Below are positions 35,200 through 48,205 of a DNA stretch of 64,000 bases, in pieces. A program made the translations under genes and the position numbers. This DNA is from Batillaria attramentaria (taxonomy: Eukaryota > Mollusca > Gastropoda > Batillariidae). The stretch lies in assembly GCA_018292915.2 (NCBI GenBank), contig JACVVK020000017.1, positions 12,501-76,500 on the forward strand. Direction: 5' to 3'. The notes below the pieces were generated by a model. The model saw only the letters and a program-made list of their open reading frames with translations. It had not been told where the DNA came from and did no database searches. Numbering within the stretch: the first letter of the stretch is position 1; every line of letters starts with the position of its first letter.

Positions 35200-35290
35200 A
35201 TTTTTTTTTTTTTAATTTCCGATTTTTTATTTATTTTTTATTTTTTATTTTTATTTATATTTTATTTTTTTTATTTTTTTGGGGGGGTGT
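35200..35290. repeat. T/ATTT-rich low-complexity tract
   Basis: T runs and TTTAT units directly after the exon K donor. Confidence 0.85.
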
Positions 35291-35403
35291 CTTGTTTTAT
35301 TTGAGATTTTTTTCGTGATTAAACATGTACCAAACATTAGCCATAAAGGATTTCTTTTGAATTCGATGCTCTGCCTTATTCCACCTTCCTTTCACGTTTG
35401 ATG

Positions 35404-35427
35404 CACACGCACACGCGCGCACACACA

Positions 35428-35478
<51 letters not shown>
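35404..35478. repeat. (CA)n microsatellite
   Basis: An imperfect CA/CG start, then about 27 CA units. Confidence 0.95.
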
Positions 35479-35480
<2 letters not shown>

Positions 35481-36650
35481 GCTCACTGTTGACCTACAAG
35501 ACAGGTTTGTCCAGATTCTAAAGGAGCAGGCAGTTTTTTAATGGTTTTCTTGTATACTTTTTATCAATGGTAACACCCAAATTAACCGTATCGGTAAACA
35601 TTTCCTTTCTTATGTAAATGAAAGTCTTTGTCGACGTTACGCGTACTCGTTTTGCGCAATAAGTTCAAGTGTATACGCCTTGATTTCGCATTGAGCCATC
35701 ATTTCCAAAAATGCAATCGTCATTGAGCAGTGAGTTCAGTTTTATGTACGCATTAAGTTTCCATTGAAAAGCAAAACTTGATTTGTTGCGTAAGGTAGAA
35801 GTGCGTAGAGTTGTGTTGGAGTGTGAGTGTGTATGTGACGGCAATGTAACTTCTTGCTGCTTTTGCTGCTGCTGTTGTTTGGAAACCAAGATGGCTGCCA
35901 AGAGTTACATATGCTCGTAATAATTATATTCTGCAGGAATTTGCCAAATTCAGTTAACACTTTGTCCGGAGTCCCTTTCCCTAGAAACTTTGCCCAAAAT
36001 TGCAAAACTTTGCCTAGATTCCGTTAACACTGCCCAAATTCCGTTTCGCTGAACGCGTTTTCTCAACGACTTGTTTTTTTACCCAGAGACAATTTCCCGT
36101 CTGACTTTTTTTTAAAGTCCCGGTTAAGAATTACCGGTTGTTCATGCACTTTTGACGCTTGAGTTCATGAATAGTGCAGACCCAAATGTCATAAAGGAAT
36201 ATTTCATTAACATTGAGGAACATTAATGAACTCCTTGATTCACGTGAATAGCAATGAACTGTAAGCTTTCGCATATCCTACCCAGGGTCTCTTGAAAAGG
36301 AATCTGACTCTGAAATTACAGGAAACTTTCGTTGGTTCCAACTTTCTTTCCCAGAATCCACTGGGTTTCCCGTCAAGGCGGTTCTGCCAAGTCCCAACAT
36401 TTCCTCATCTGTCATCGCTTGACTTCTTTTTCGGAATGTTTTGTGATTTTAAGATGAACAGTGATGTTGTTGTTGCTGTTGTTTGGAGTTGAGAACAAAC
36501 AAAGGTTAATTGTCTCTTGGCAGTCAGCTGTCCGTAGATAGCCGGTTCTCGTCTGTAACATAAAATGTCTCACTCCATTTCTCTGCCTAAGTTTGTTGAT
36601 TTCAGTTTTTAGTTTATTTGTAGCCAGTGGCTCCATTTTGAGTTTGACAA

Positions 36651-36652
<2 letters not shown>

Positions 36653-36715
<63 letters not shown>
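36653..36715. repeat. (CT)n microsatellite
   Basis: About 31 CT units, abutting a 5'-truncated SINE-B. Confidence 0.95.
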
Positions 36716-36720
<5 letters not shown>

Positions 36721-36721
36721 A

Positions 36722-36853
36722 AGACGGTCTTGAGGTCGAGTCCCGTCTGGGAGCCAAACATTTGTGCAGGCTTTTTTGTTGTTACCCTATCTTTGATATC
36801 ACCCGTATGTGGTGGGAAAGGAACGTTTAACCCCCAAACACCCACCCACCCAC
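36722..36853 (+). mobile_element. SINE-B copy, 5'-truncated
   Basis: It starts near the B box (GGTCGAGTCCCGTCTGGGAG) and continues to GGAACGTTTAACCCCCAAAC and CCACCC. Confidence 0.8.
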
Positions 36854-37932
36854 TCTTGTGGAGGACTTTTTTCATCATCATCATCATCATTTTTACCTTC
36901 GTTGGAGAATTTCTGTTTGGTCTTTTTTGGTTTGAGAGCGTGTAGCGTGAGTGAGACATGTAGCTCCCACATCATATCATAACGAAGATACATTCTAGTT
37001 CAGAGATTTGCATGCCGCTGATTTTTTTTTTCCGCCACGCCAAAGAATGGCTTTATCAGAAGTTTTGCGTGAATTTTTGTTTAATTTTTTTTTAATTATC
37101 CGAGCTGTGTATTTTTTCAGAGCAGCAGCTTAGAACTAACCCTTTTTATGCAACTGTTCGACTTACATTGTGGTTACGAAAGCATTGCAATTTGTATTAG
37201 TCCACGGTGTGTTTTTGCAGTGGTGTGCAAGTACACATGAGAACGGCACTTTTACAGTCTGCACCGTAGCAACAGTTACTGTAGCCCGGTGTATATAATA
37301 GTGATATCCCACCTGTAGGCATCTAGTATGTTGTGGTATTCATACGTAGGCTAACCGGTCACTGTCCTGGTTGGTAGGCTGGTAGACATGAGCACATACG
37401 CAGACATACGTATATATATGCATCACAGAACAGTCTACAGTGCTGGTCGTCCCATCCAAGTTGTTTAGAGATAAAGTTACCAATTGTATTGGAAGTTACA
37501 TGATCGGTATTTAAACGTGACATAAAAAATATAGATGTGGTTTGCATATCCTTCATTCACAGCACCCCTTAGCTCATATCAGAACAGGTAATACACCTGC
37601 AAAAACCTACTTAAATAAGTTCATCTTTACAAAGATCGTACATACATCAAAACGGACATTGAAATTCATAGCATCACACTTATCAGGGGCTGCAGCATAA
37701 ATGCTGGCGAAATAACAAGAAGGAAGGTTGACGTGAGTGAATGCTCTTAGATCTAGTTTTTAAAAAAAAGGTACCGTGGAAAACACGAACAGTTTTTGTT
37801 AGGCATTTAAAAACATTTTTGAACGCTACCTTGATCCGAAGAAGTTGCAGTTAGTAAATATTCTTATATCTGAAGAAATATTCGTCAATAATGATAACAT
37901 CAAATCGTATCATGTACTCTTTTTGACGCGCA

Positions 37933-38210
37933 GGGCCAGCATGTAAAACTCGAGGTTCATTTAACCCACGGATACGGGCCTAACCCAGAGTAGGACAAAA
38001 GAAACCCAAGAACAAAATTAAATAGAAAAAGGAAGCGAAGAAAGGAAGAAACAAATCCTTCTATAACGGCTTAGGCACCATGCTGGAATGGGCCCGCTTC
38101 CTGATTAAAATTAAAACAACAGAAAATTTAACCCTAGAGCTAGTTTAGTTCGAGGATAGACTTTAACCCGGGGCTAAAATCCCTAACCTCGACTTTTACA
38201 TGCGGGCCCA
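37933..38210 (-). mobile_element. 275-bp MITE, copy 2 (inverted)
   Basis: TIRs GGGCCAGCATGTAAAACTCG and CGACTTTTACATGCGGGCCC. The body matches copy 1 at 16735-17009 in reverse complement (AATCCTTCTATAACGGCTTA, GGCACCATGCTGGAATGG). Confidence 0.85.
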
Positions 38211-38290
38211 GAGATGTAAATGCACTTAGATCTAAATCTTTAAAAAAAAAAAGGGGGGGGGGGAAGACACTGACGCAATTATCATACGAG

Positions 38291-38421
38291 ATCGTATCAT
38301 ACCATGTACATTCGTTTGCACACGTGTTGGTCGTTGGCAGAGCTAGGAAACTAACTTACGGTATCAAATCGTATCATACCATGTACACACTTTGACGCAC
38401 GTGTTGGTCGTTGGCAGAGCT
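38291..38421 (+). repeat. 77-bp direct duplication spanning the exon L acceptor
   Basis: ATCGTATCATACCATGTAC and ACGTGTTGGTCGTTGGCAGAG occur at 38291-38342 and again at 38368-38421. The second copy carries the real acceptor. Confidence 0.9.
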
Positions 38422-38587
38422 GTGTGAGGTGCAGTCATCCCCACCCCCACAAGGTTCACCCGACGCAGGGCTAGGGGCACGCGTGTTTGATTTCACCCTG
38501 CTCAGCGACTCGCCTAAGGGCAGGCCGTGTCTGCTGTCATGGCGACCGTGTGGGGACTGTGGCACCAGTGACCTGTCCTCTGACGAA
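38420..38587 (+). CDS. Kinase gene exon L
   Basis: The donor is GTAAGT at 38588. The exon reads L-C-E-V-Q-S-S-P-P-P-Q-G-S-P-D-A-G-L, then GARVFDFTLLSDSPKGRPCL and LSWRPCGDCGTSDLSSDE, 56 codons ending in phase 0. The phase with exon K requires the acceptor AG at 38418-38419. The nearer CAG at 38415-38417 would put the exon in a frame that stops unless the preceding exon ended in phase 1. It is cysteine-containing but matches no domain I know. An almost identical acceptor block lies 77 bp upstream. Confidence 0.75.
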
Positions 38588-40941
38588 GTAAGTTGCCATG
38601 GACACGGGGCTTGTTGCCATGGAAGCCACGGTGATTGCCATGGATCTGCACCTGGGGCTTTGTTGTCTGCTCTGAACGCCTTGCCTGCCTCTCCCACTCC
38701 TCACCTGTAGAACTGTGTCGACCGTACTGCTCGCTTGGTGTGTGCACGTAGACCTTTCCGCCGGAGGAATCCTTCAGCATGCTTGTGTGACCTTGAAAGT
38801 CATTCTGCCCCGTCGTTTTAGCACTCTGTCACTACGTCGTAGGCGAACTCTCTCCCTCTCGTTCGTCATGCGTCCATCTATATTCTCTGATGCGTCGTAG
38901 GACGTTTCTGGTTGCTTGCTTTTTCATCCACATCAAAAAGTAGTGACTCTGGATGTTAGCTAGTTGTTTTTCTTTGTCTGCATGAAAACTAACAGCATGC
39001 CTGCTTACTGTTCAAGCGCTGTGTCGAGTCCAACAACGGACTGCAGTCGTAATTTTCTTGTGTCTCTCTCTGGACAGTGGTCAGTCTTCTACGGTGACAC
39101 CGCAACCGCGCCGATTTCCGTCTCTCGCCTTTAGTCTCAGCCGGTAGTTGGTACGAAGTTACTGTGCGGAATTAGTGCCGCCCCGTTCTGATCGACCAGT
39201 GGCCACACCAGAACCGCCTTGCAGCTTTGCGCGGTTTGCCATTCAAAAGCCGAGTCACTACCGCGAAAGCTAGCGATGACCGCAAGTAGTTCCCGTGATC
39301 GGGTTACCGTGCGTTACATTACACCAGCATAGAATGCACGTTAGATATGAAGATCTTAAAGATCTAAGCTCCCAACAAAAAGCTTTCTGAAGTGTGATAA
39401 AATGTTACAGAGTCGACCGTGCATGTATAGTCAACTCTGTCACAGTTGCAGAGTTTTCAGCGTCCCTGAAACCCCAATAAAAGCCAAGGGCAGCCTGATT
39501 GTTGCTCACTGACACTGAGCGAGAAAGATCGTGCAGCACTCAACATCCGCTAGACACTGTAGCGATGTGTCTCGCCCACTGACCTAAAGCCAAATAATGT
39601 CACGGCAAACTCGTGCTCTGGTTTTATAAGGGTCCCCGAAGCGCTGAAAACTCTGCAACTGTGACAGAGTTGCCTGGATTATGCAGGGTTGAAGGAGTCG
39701 CAGTTTTTAAAACCGCAATGTTTGCGGCTTTTTGCTGAGATTTTTGCGGCTTTTTGCTGAGATTGCAGACCTTTAATCACTCAGATGGTAACGCGGGTTC
39801 TTCGTTTGAAAGCTGAGTATGCTGTACGTATTCTAGGCTGCCAAAGAGCTTCCTTGCTAATGTGGTTTCAGTCCGTCGGTGGATATTGAGATAAAACAGC
39901 AGAATGATTATGTAAACTGCTCAGATGAAAAGTTGACGGAAATCGGCAAATTTGTGAACGGTGGCTGAGATGGAAAACACGAGGGTGACGTCATCGGCGG
40001 AACGAATTGTGTTCTGTGATAAATGGTGTACATTTTGAACTCGTAACCATTGCTTGCTTGCTTGCTTGCTTGCTTTCTTGCTTCCTTCCTTTCTTTCTTG
40101 TCATGCATCTTTTACCGATGATTTCTTTGTACCGAGAAAGTCGGAAGCAATGACAGCTTGTGTTGTTGAAAAATGACCAGATATTGTAATGTGCTGTCTG
40201 ATATCGGTACAATATTACATGAGTACTTTTTATGATATTATGAATTAAATTTGAATGTGCCTCTTTTTGAATTGTTCCGATCCGACACAACGATTACATT
40301 ATTTTGTAACTTTTTGTAACTACATCACCTGTTTTCAAAGGAATATTTTTCATGTCGCTTTGCTATCATGCTTCTATGCATGCGTGTTGTACCACATTCC
40401 GTCTTTGGGGGGAAGTTTGAATGGCTTCTTTTTATTTGCATGATTTTCACTTCTTGTTTGTTTTTTTTTCTGGTAAAGGAGTCTTCCTTCTCCAAAAGAA
40501 CGTTGTTTCAACCTCTGTTCCATCCACCGTAGTGGATTGAGCACACAGACCAAGTCCATGCTCGTTTTGTTACCATATATTCGAAAATAAGTATTTGTCT
40601 TCTGTTTGAGTCTAGCTCTAATGCAACATTACCAAGCTGCGTTTGACAGGAACAACAGCCTGCATATTCTGTCTGGATTATAGACGTGGTATCTTATTTG
40701 GTGTACACACGTCTTAAGCACTTGAAATTTAGGTGTTACGGTCTTAGTCCTGTTCTACAATCAATAACTTTGCTACATCTGTTTGCTGGGATTACATGAA
40801 AGTAACACAGTACTCCTCAATGGGAACACCACGTCCGAGAAAGCCACTTTAGTTTAAAGAACTTACATCATGATGAAATTTGGATCCAGGCCAGCGTACA
40901 AGGCGGTACAGGCAAACTCACTGATTTTGCTTCTCTTGCAG
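38588..40941 (+). other. Intron between exons L and M
   Basis: About 2.35 kb. The only clear feature is a 244-bp TIR element (39.43-39.67 kb). A TTGC/TTCC-type run lies at about 40.05-40.10 kb. The rest (38.6-39.4, 39.7-40.9 kb) has no exon I can support. Confidence 0.6.
39431..39674. mobile_element. 244-bp TIR element (MITE)
   Basis: Near-perfect ~32-bp terminal inverted repeats (CAACTCTGTCACAGTTGCAG and its mirror CTGCAACTGTGACAGAGTTG) with a non-coding centre. A terminus fragment is at 6440-6487. Confidence 0.85.
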
Positions 40942-41061
40942 GAAAGCGAATGCAACCCAGAGCAGGTGGTGACCCTTGACCTCAAGCCGCTGGGTTGCAA
41001 CAACGTCCGCGACGGCAGTCACACGTATCTCACGTCTCCTTACGACTGTACACAGACGTGA
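40942..41061 (+). CDS. Kinase gene terminal exon M
   Basis: A strong acceptor (CTTCTCTTGCAG) is followed in phase 0 by ESECNPEQVVTLDLKPLGCN, then NVRDGSHTYLTSPYDCTQT and the stop TGA at 41059-41061. Summing exons A-M without the microexon, and correcting the three one-base indels, gives exactly 1,333 codons including the stop, which supports the whole gene model. The 3' UTR starts at 41062. Its end was not located; AATAAA occurs at 47287 and 47585, but these are far away. Confidence 0.82.
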   Translation, partial: ESECNPEQVVTLDLKPLGCNNVRDGSHTYLTSPYDCTQT

Positions 41062-44049
41062 CCTCGACCTTCATCCCGTGACATGGACCTTGATCTTCTT
41101 GGGGCGAGCCACGACAGCATTTCACTGCTGAGATTTATTGTTTTAATGCGCCCGGGGGTGCCTCGACCCTGCGAAACCCTTGCGATTCGGTTTACAATTT
41201 GTTGTGTGTTTGGAGTCATTTGACTCTGTGCTGTGATCCATTCTGTATGTGGAAGAGGCTTCAGAGACGTACCACGATGACGTCTGACTTCACACTGGCC
41301 GAGAGTTTACCGCGGGTGGGTCTTTCCCTGGTAGCCTGTGCTGCTGCTGTTGTTTGCAGGCACTGCCAGTGAAGGCTTTCTCACAGGATAATGCTCGAGC
41401 GAACGGGAAACACAACGGCCAAAAGAACTGTGCTCTGCTGCAGCAGCTTTGTAAAATACAACTCACGAAAAGAGCTCCTACAACCATTAGCGCAAAACCT
41501 GTAACGGTCTAATGTAAGTTACTGGGGTCTTTTTGTGAACCATCTTCCAGTGTGACACATTGTCGCTGCTCAAAATTCCTAACATTTCTTTTCCTCCCAG
41601 AAAGCTATGTCTCGTCTACATTAACTGAATGGCTCTCTTGTTCTTGCTGAAAAAAACTCGGGGTAATGTGCTCTTCGTGGGTCATTTACTATTAGCATGC
41701 ATCTTACACACCCAGTGTAAGAACCTTAAAAATTTTTTTAAAAAAACAAAAAAACCGACGTTCAACATGGTGAGGCGTGTCTGCGTACCACCAAGAAAAT
41801 CTAACCTGAAAAGGAGAAGAAGTTACTAACCCATAACTTTTGACAACTTGCACGGGCGCGCAAGTATCTAAGAACTTCAACGGTCTGTACTCATGGGTAC
41901 GGAAGAGAACGCGTTCGATAATGCATCAAGGTATTGTGGTCATGTAACAATACAACATGGTACCTGCAGGGAACACACGTTCTTTGGTAAGATCCAGACG
42001 GACATTTGGCGAATTTTTCGCACTTTGATGTCGGAAGTATTGAACCGGACGTGAGGTCCGATTGGCCAGAGTGGCTGTTGAAAATCCAAAACTGCCCAAC
42101 ACTAACAAAACAAGTTCGTTTTCAAGCTGGTTTGGACCATAGACGGTTACAAATTTCACCAGAGCACATAATGCCACATACTGCTACTTTTTTTCTATTT
42201 CACATTTATTCTCTTGGTGTTCCAGTAATGAAGAACAAGGTCTTTCTTTACCAAAATGATACTTCTGACTCAGATACGTGTGGTCGTGTGTTTTTCTAGT
42301 TTTCAGTGAAATTCTTCCCCCTCGATTTTTATCTCTTGACCCCCCCCTTATGACCCCATTATGACGGTGATTTAACATGAGCCAGTCTAGTGCTGTTTCT
42401 TTGGGTTATTCTAGACCTTTGCTCAAGCACACGAAGCAGGGATGTGTCTGTCTAGGAGTTCTCATCTCTGAAACAGATAAACTGTGTGTTGTCTGCAAAA
42501 CAGGATGTGGAAACCAAATCTGGATCTTGATTCTGGATCTGGATTTTCTTGACAGATCGTTACACCCATATTCAAGTTCCGGTTTCGTTGTGTCACGGGT
42601 ATGTGTTAATTTACAGATGAAGCAACGGCGCACAAAAAACAAACCAAAACAAAAAAACAACTCCAGTTTGTTGACCCATGTGTTAAAACTGAACAAACAA
42701 CTGTGTTGGTGGATTTGGAATCACATGACCAGAGGCGCTGATTGCTATTGGATGGCTGTGTTGGCCCACACAAAGACCTCCATTCACGCTGGTTTGGATT
42801 TGTGGTTTTTCAAACCTATGTCCTCCTACACGCACCCCCCCTCCCCCACCCCTTTTGACAAAATTCCGGAGGACATTTTATATCACACATTGTACCCCCA
42901 TTTTTTTCTGATACACACGCTCTCTCTTTGCGATTTATGCATTTTTTTCTGTATCAACAAGTTTTCATCCAACATCTACAAATGAGGACTTTTTTAATTC
43001 TATTGTGGAGACATTCAGTGAGTGTTTGTCACCATTGATTGTTTTGTTAAGTGACCCAAACTGTTTTTTTGCTGTGGTGTTCTGAAAGAGGAGACGGAAC
43101 GTACATACTGCTCTTCGGCTGACTGGCTCGGCCTTGCAATGCTGTGAGTGGAAGGTTGACACGGACTGTGTTCGGTCTGTAATTTACGTTAGCGAAGAAG
43201 GTTTTCGCACGGTACTGTTTCGACACGGGGGAAAAAAGACGCGTGTCCATATATATACTCTTGTGTAATTGTCTCTTGGTGTGTACATATTACAAGATAC
43301 TTTCTTCGTTCTTTTTCCCCCTCTCTTCAGACTGTGATAAAGTCAGTTGTGTGTCTTGTGAGCGCGTTGCATGCTTCACTCAATTCACTGTTAATAATTA
43401 ATTAATTAACTTAATTAATTAATCGTGTACAGCAATTATTATATTCATACATAATATACTCCCAACCCTGCCTCTCCCTTCACCTTGCCACAAGTACACG
43501 TTCACTGTGTGTTACGTCACGTATGTATTTTTTCCTGTGACGTATTTTGGATTTCCTGTGACGTCATTCCAAAATAACACGTAACCCGACCCCGCAATGT
43601 ACGTTTTTTCCATACTGATATCTGCACGTAGATGTAAGGAATTTCTTGATGCACCCTGTGTCCAATATTCTTCATCTTCATACTGTACTACGTATATATA
43701 AATATATTCCTCAGCAAAAAAAAAGTATATATCTATGTGCTCTGCAGGATTTTTTTCCAGATACGATCGTTGTCCACATGCTCACTTTTTAGACCAAGTC
43801 ATCGCTTTCAGACCGGTCTTCTGGATCCTAGATCTCGCCACTGACGTCACAGCCTATTAGTTCAGAAATCGGCAAGCAGGAAATGCTAGTCTCCTCATTC
43901 AAGTTCAAAATACTTGATTCATCCCTCATGGGACAATTAACTGTTCATTTTAGAGCAGCATCCTCAACCGTTGGTAAGCATGCAACACACAGCAACCCGT
44001 TCGCTTGAAACCAAAACTTAATCGAAAGAGTTAGTTTAGTCCTTTTGGC

Positions 44050-44140
44050 TCATAGAGAAGCATAGGGCCTCAACAGCTCTCCTCCATCTCACTCTGTCCC
44101 TGGCGCAGGTCTTGGCCTCCTCCCATGTCAGGCCGGAGAA
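44050..44140 (+). repeat. Possible LINE 3' fragment
   Basis: Related to 11129-11250 through CATAG-GCC and CACTCTGTCC blocks. Low confidence. Confidence 0.3.
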
Positions 44141-45638
44141 AGAAGAGTAGCTAGAACACCCAAGAAAAAAAAACAAGAAAAATAAAAGGCACGGCTTCAC
44201 TACTCCACTCTCCAGTTCTCGAACGGCTTAAAAAAAACAAAAACAAAAAACACGTGTGCCCGTCAGGAGAAAAACAAAGTCCTCACAAAGAAAATCCGGA
44301 TGTGACCAACGCGCACACTTGCCAAACCAACTCACCCTTATACTCAGATCGATCGCAACAACCGCTGATTTATCTGAGTGTCTGAGTAATATGACATTAA
44401 ATTTTTTATGGTGGAATTTGGATACCAGCCTTAACTGAAGTTGACAGCTTGAGGCGCGTTTTTTTTTTTTTCCCCCGCCTACCGACGTAAGAACCTAGTA
44501 GATCTAAATTTCCACAAAAAGGAGTCCGTGAGCTGTCATAGCCTGAGGTAAAACCACATAAAACTGACGATGACCCAGCTTGCAAAAAAAAAATCAAACT
44601 GGATATCCCTCGTTTATGACAGCTATGTGTCGGCAGATCGTCATAAGAAAAAATGGCGGAAAACCGTGACCCTTCTATGAACCGGTTAGTAGGATCACAC
44701 CAGACATTCTCTGGTTAAATCAGTTGACGTGTACGTGATCTACAAAGTGTCGTCTGCTCGGAACTCGATGGGGAGGCCATAGCGATATTGTTTCACTTTT
44801 CTTTGAATCCGCAGGGGAAAAAAAATGTTCGAGATTACAGAAGTTACGACAAAGGAATGAACGACTGTGACCTAAACTATTGAAAAGCTGTCACGCGGAC
44901 CTCTGCGTCCATCAGCATCGCCTATCTGAGTTATCAAGGCTCATACTGCTTGACGACAGTTGCGAGATCTTGTGATCTGAGATCCTCTAGATGCAACGCA
45001 CATTTCTGTGGTGGTGTGGTGTTCTTTTCATTTGAAGACGATTGTAACATTTCTGATTGTATTGTTGGCTGATTTACAGGGTTGTAGACAAGTATTATTT
45101 TCCCCCAGTAGACCTCTGATTTATTTTACGGTGGGGTATGCAATATCTGTAATTTTTTGTACACACAGGAAAATGTGATGCATGCGAGAAAGAGAGAAAG
45201 AGGGGAGAGAGAGGGAGAGAAAGAGATCAGTCTGAAAGTTTCCAACTTAAGCTGAATTTGAAATTCACTCAGCTCTCAGCTCTTTGTGCAGTCGTCAATT
45301 CTTTCAGTTCAGCCGTGCTAGAATTTCCTTTTATCTCCTTTGTGGCATATATCTCGGAATTTATGACTTGGAAACGTCGGTGTAGTGCGTTTGGGGTTGA
45401 AGTCGCCGACGCCGGGTTTTCTACGATAACTTTTTATGGGCCCACTTTTGAGTACTTCTGGCAGAGAAAAAAGTTATTCAGGAAGTTCTGACCTAATATC
45501 AATATCAACAATCAATGCTCTATGTCATTCCCTTTTGTCTCTTTGTTTGTTTGTTTGTTTGTTTGTTGTTTTTCTCAGCGTAAGTGAAACCGGCCTAAAT
45601 CCACATTTTCGCTTTTTTCTTCTTCCTTTTTCTTTGAA

Positions 45639-45661
45639 GGGGGGGGGGGGGGGGGGGGGGG
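45639..45661 (+). repeat. Poly-G run
   Basis: About 23 consecutive G. Other runs occur at about 4537, 6419 and 34142. They could form G-quadruplexes or be sequencing slippage sites. Confidence 0.9.
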
Positions 45662-46469
45662 CGTGACAAGTCCGGTTATTCCAAACTAATACTTTGACGT
45701 TATTCGCTGACATCACTATTCCTTACTACCTCTTGAAGGTCTTAAGAGTGCACGTCAATTACTGAACGAGTTTACTATCGATGTCACGAGTAAAATTTTT
45801 GGCTCTTTTCTTTATTTTGCAATTTTTTACCTCATAATTTGACGATACATTTCACTTATGCCGAGATTGTTAGCCCACTCGAATCAATGTTTATGGTTGG
45901 AAAAAGGCCAGTAGCTTACGAATTATTTCTTTTCCCAAAACATCATCGAACAAAGAATTTTCCAAAGATTATCTCCATAAACTTGTTGGTGACCACAACT
46001 CCAAACGCTCTATACTCAAAAGTTGCTTCGTCTTTGCTTTGCGCGTTGCACAGCCAATGGATGGGGCTAACCTTTCCCCCCTTGTAACAGTTTCTTCTCC
46101 TGTGGCTTTTTTCGTTTGGAGAGGAGCAGGAGGTGGACAGAACCAAAATAATATTTCATGACGGGTCCGACATAATAGTCTCAAATCTCCATCTTCCATT
46201 TTGTCTTTTGTGTTCTATGCAAATGATACAGCAACCTTCCTCTCCTTGGCCCCTGGAATCCTCAGAAGGTTTTGTGTGGTCAGGACTCTGCAGTGATTGA
46301 GACAGAAAACAACTCATGCTCAGTTCCTTTATTTGTTTCAGGTGCCCCGCTCCCTAAAAACTAACCAGTGACGTTTGCTGAAAATGACGCCTTTTTGACG
46401 TCGTTATCACTCAAGGGTCTTTGGTCTTATCCTGTGAAACTAACTCATAAAGAAAATGTTGATGTCGTT

Positions 46470-46690
46470 TGACGCTTATAGGATGGCCCAGTAGACCTCA
46501 TTTGGAACAAACAAAGAAAGAAGTGGGGGGCTGTATAACGCTTATGGTACGACCCAGTAGATCTCGTTCGAAACAAAAACAAATGTGTAGGTTGTTTCAC
46601 GCTTATGGTGTGACCAAGCAGACCTCATTTGAAACAGTTGTTAAGGTCGTTTGAAGGTTATAAAATGACCCTGTAGATCTTATTTGAAAA
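46470..46690 (+). repeat. Degenerate ~67-bp tandem repeat
   Basis: About three to four units with GACGCTTATAGGATGGCCCA, GTAGACCTCATTTGGAACAA and their variants. Confidence 0.7.
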
Positions 46691-47672
46691 CAAATCCTGA
46701 AACTACAACATTTCTTTAGACGTCTTGGTACATCTTAACATGTCATGAGACATCTTCGTTTCATGAATGCGATGGGTTAAACGTAAAAGACGAAACCTGA
46801 TCTGTTCACGGACTGGAGTGTATGCGAAGTCGAAACTGAATTAAATCTAACTATTGAGTGTAGACAGAGTGAAGCGGGAAGGCTGACCGTAAGACAAAAC
46901 AGAAGAACGTGTTCATCAAAGCGTTTTGTGATGAATGCCAAGCAGACTGATAAACCCCACTGTAGTAATAATATCAATGTGATGTAGAACCTTCTGTAAT
47001 ATTATGCAAATTCGTTTGTGTGCACAGTTTGTCGAATGGGCTGGTGGAAAGTTGTGTTTGTTGCAGCAAAACTTGTGTTAGATGTTTTCATGAGAGCTAT
47101 AGTGTGTGTGTCTGTGTGTACAGATCTCCTTATCACTCAAACACGATCGCGCGAGCATGTTCGGCAGAAATCGGACTTGAGGCGATTATTACTGATATTT
47201 ATGTAAATACCTACGAACGTCTGGTAGTCACTGTTCGGAATCTTCTCTTGGAAAATGACGTAATCAGTTCTTTTCTGCTGTTGCAGAATAAAGCTTGTAA
47301 GATCTGGTTCACGTACATTCAGTACAATAGCTCAGTCTACTAGGCAGATTCCAGAAAGTAATGCCAGGGTATGCCCTTCAGTTGCTAGAAATCAGTCATT
47401 TAGATTAATGTTTTAGTTGCCGGAGCATGCCGTTGGTAGTTATTAATATACACGAATACGCTAAAAGAAGGGGTTGGGGGAGGGGCGTTCTTGAGTGAGT
47501 TGAGAGGCGTCTGGTCAGACGGGTCAGACACGTGTTGATCTTGTTGACGGTTCCTTTTCTTCGTATCCAGGTGGTTGCGATGGCAATAAAAATTAGATCT
47601 TTGGTTCAGGTTCTATCTGTGTACCTCTGAAATCAGCGTCGTGGAAGGAATCCTTTGGAAAGAAAGTGTGTG

Positions 47673-47675
<3 letters not shown>

Positions 47676-47755
<80 letters not shown>

Positions 47756-47760
47756 CGTAA

Positions 47761-47793
<33 letters not shown>

Positions 47794-47796
47794 AGA
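47676..47796. repeat. (GT)n then (GA)n
   Basis: About 40 GT units, then GCCGTAA and an imperfect GA array. Confidence 0.95.
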
Positions 47797-48092
47797 TTTG
47801 CACTGTTACGTAGCTCTCTTTTGGTTGTCTCTTGCATGTGTCATTATATGTTTGTTCAAGTTTGTTTGTTTGTCCGGTTGTTGAGGGCAACATTTTGCAC
47901 TCGTTTTAGATGGCAACGAATTTCCTTCTGTTATTCTCTGTAACGGGAGAACTGATTGCATTTATTTCGTGGAGTGGATGCGTTGAAGTGAATGTTGCAG
48001 TACCACACCCACACCCACACCCACCCGTCTCCCTGCAACTCCCCCCCACCCCCCACCCACCCCCCCAAAAAAGTAAAACAAAGCATTTGTCG

Positions 48093-48093
<1 letters not shown>

Positions 48094-48138
<45 letters not shown>

Positions 48139-48205
48139 TTATTATTAGCCGCGAAATAAGCTTTGTTGCTTGCGCGGCGTTCAGCCCTAAATAACTAACC
48201 AACTA
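48094..48205 (+). repeat. ATT array with short repeat end
   Basis: About 14 ATT units followed by GCTTGCGCGGCGTTCAGCCC and CTAAATAACTAACC, related to 16280 and 22283. Confidence 0.65.

Larger units (their letters stand above)
35195..38419 (+). other. Intron between exons K and L
   Basis: About 3.2 kb. It contains a T-rich low-complexity stretch right after the donor (35.2-35.29 kb), a (CA)n array (35.40-35.48 kb), a degenerate tandem of TTTGCC..GTTAACACT-type units (about 35.93-36.06 kb), (CT)n followed by a SINE-B copy (36.65-36.85 kb), a MITE (37.93-38.21 kb) and a duplicated acceptor block (38.29-38.42 kb). No other exon was recognised. Confidence 0.6.

Noticed and set aside
42377..42985. 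202-codon open frame on the plus strand
   Set aside because: No recognisable domain, ordinary non-coding composition with A and C runs, and no splice support; it lies in the probable 3' UTR or downstream region of the kinase gene.
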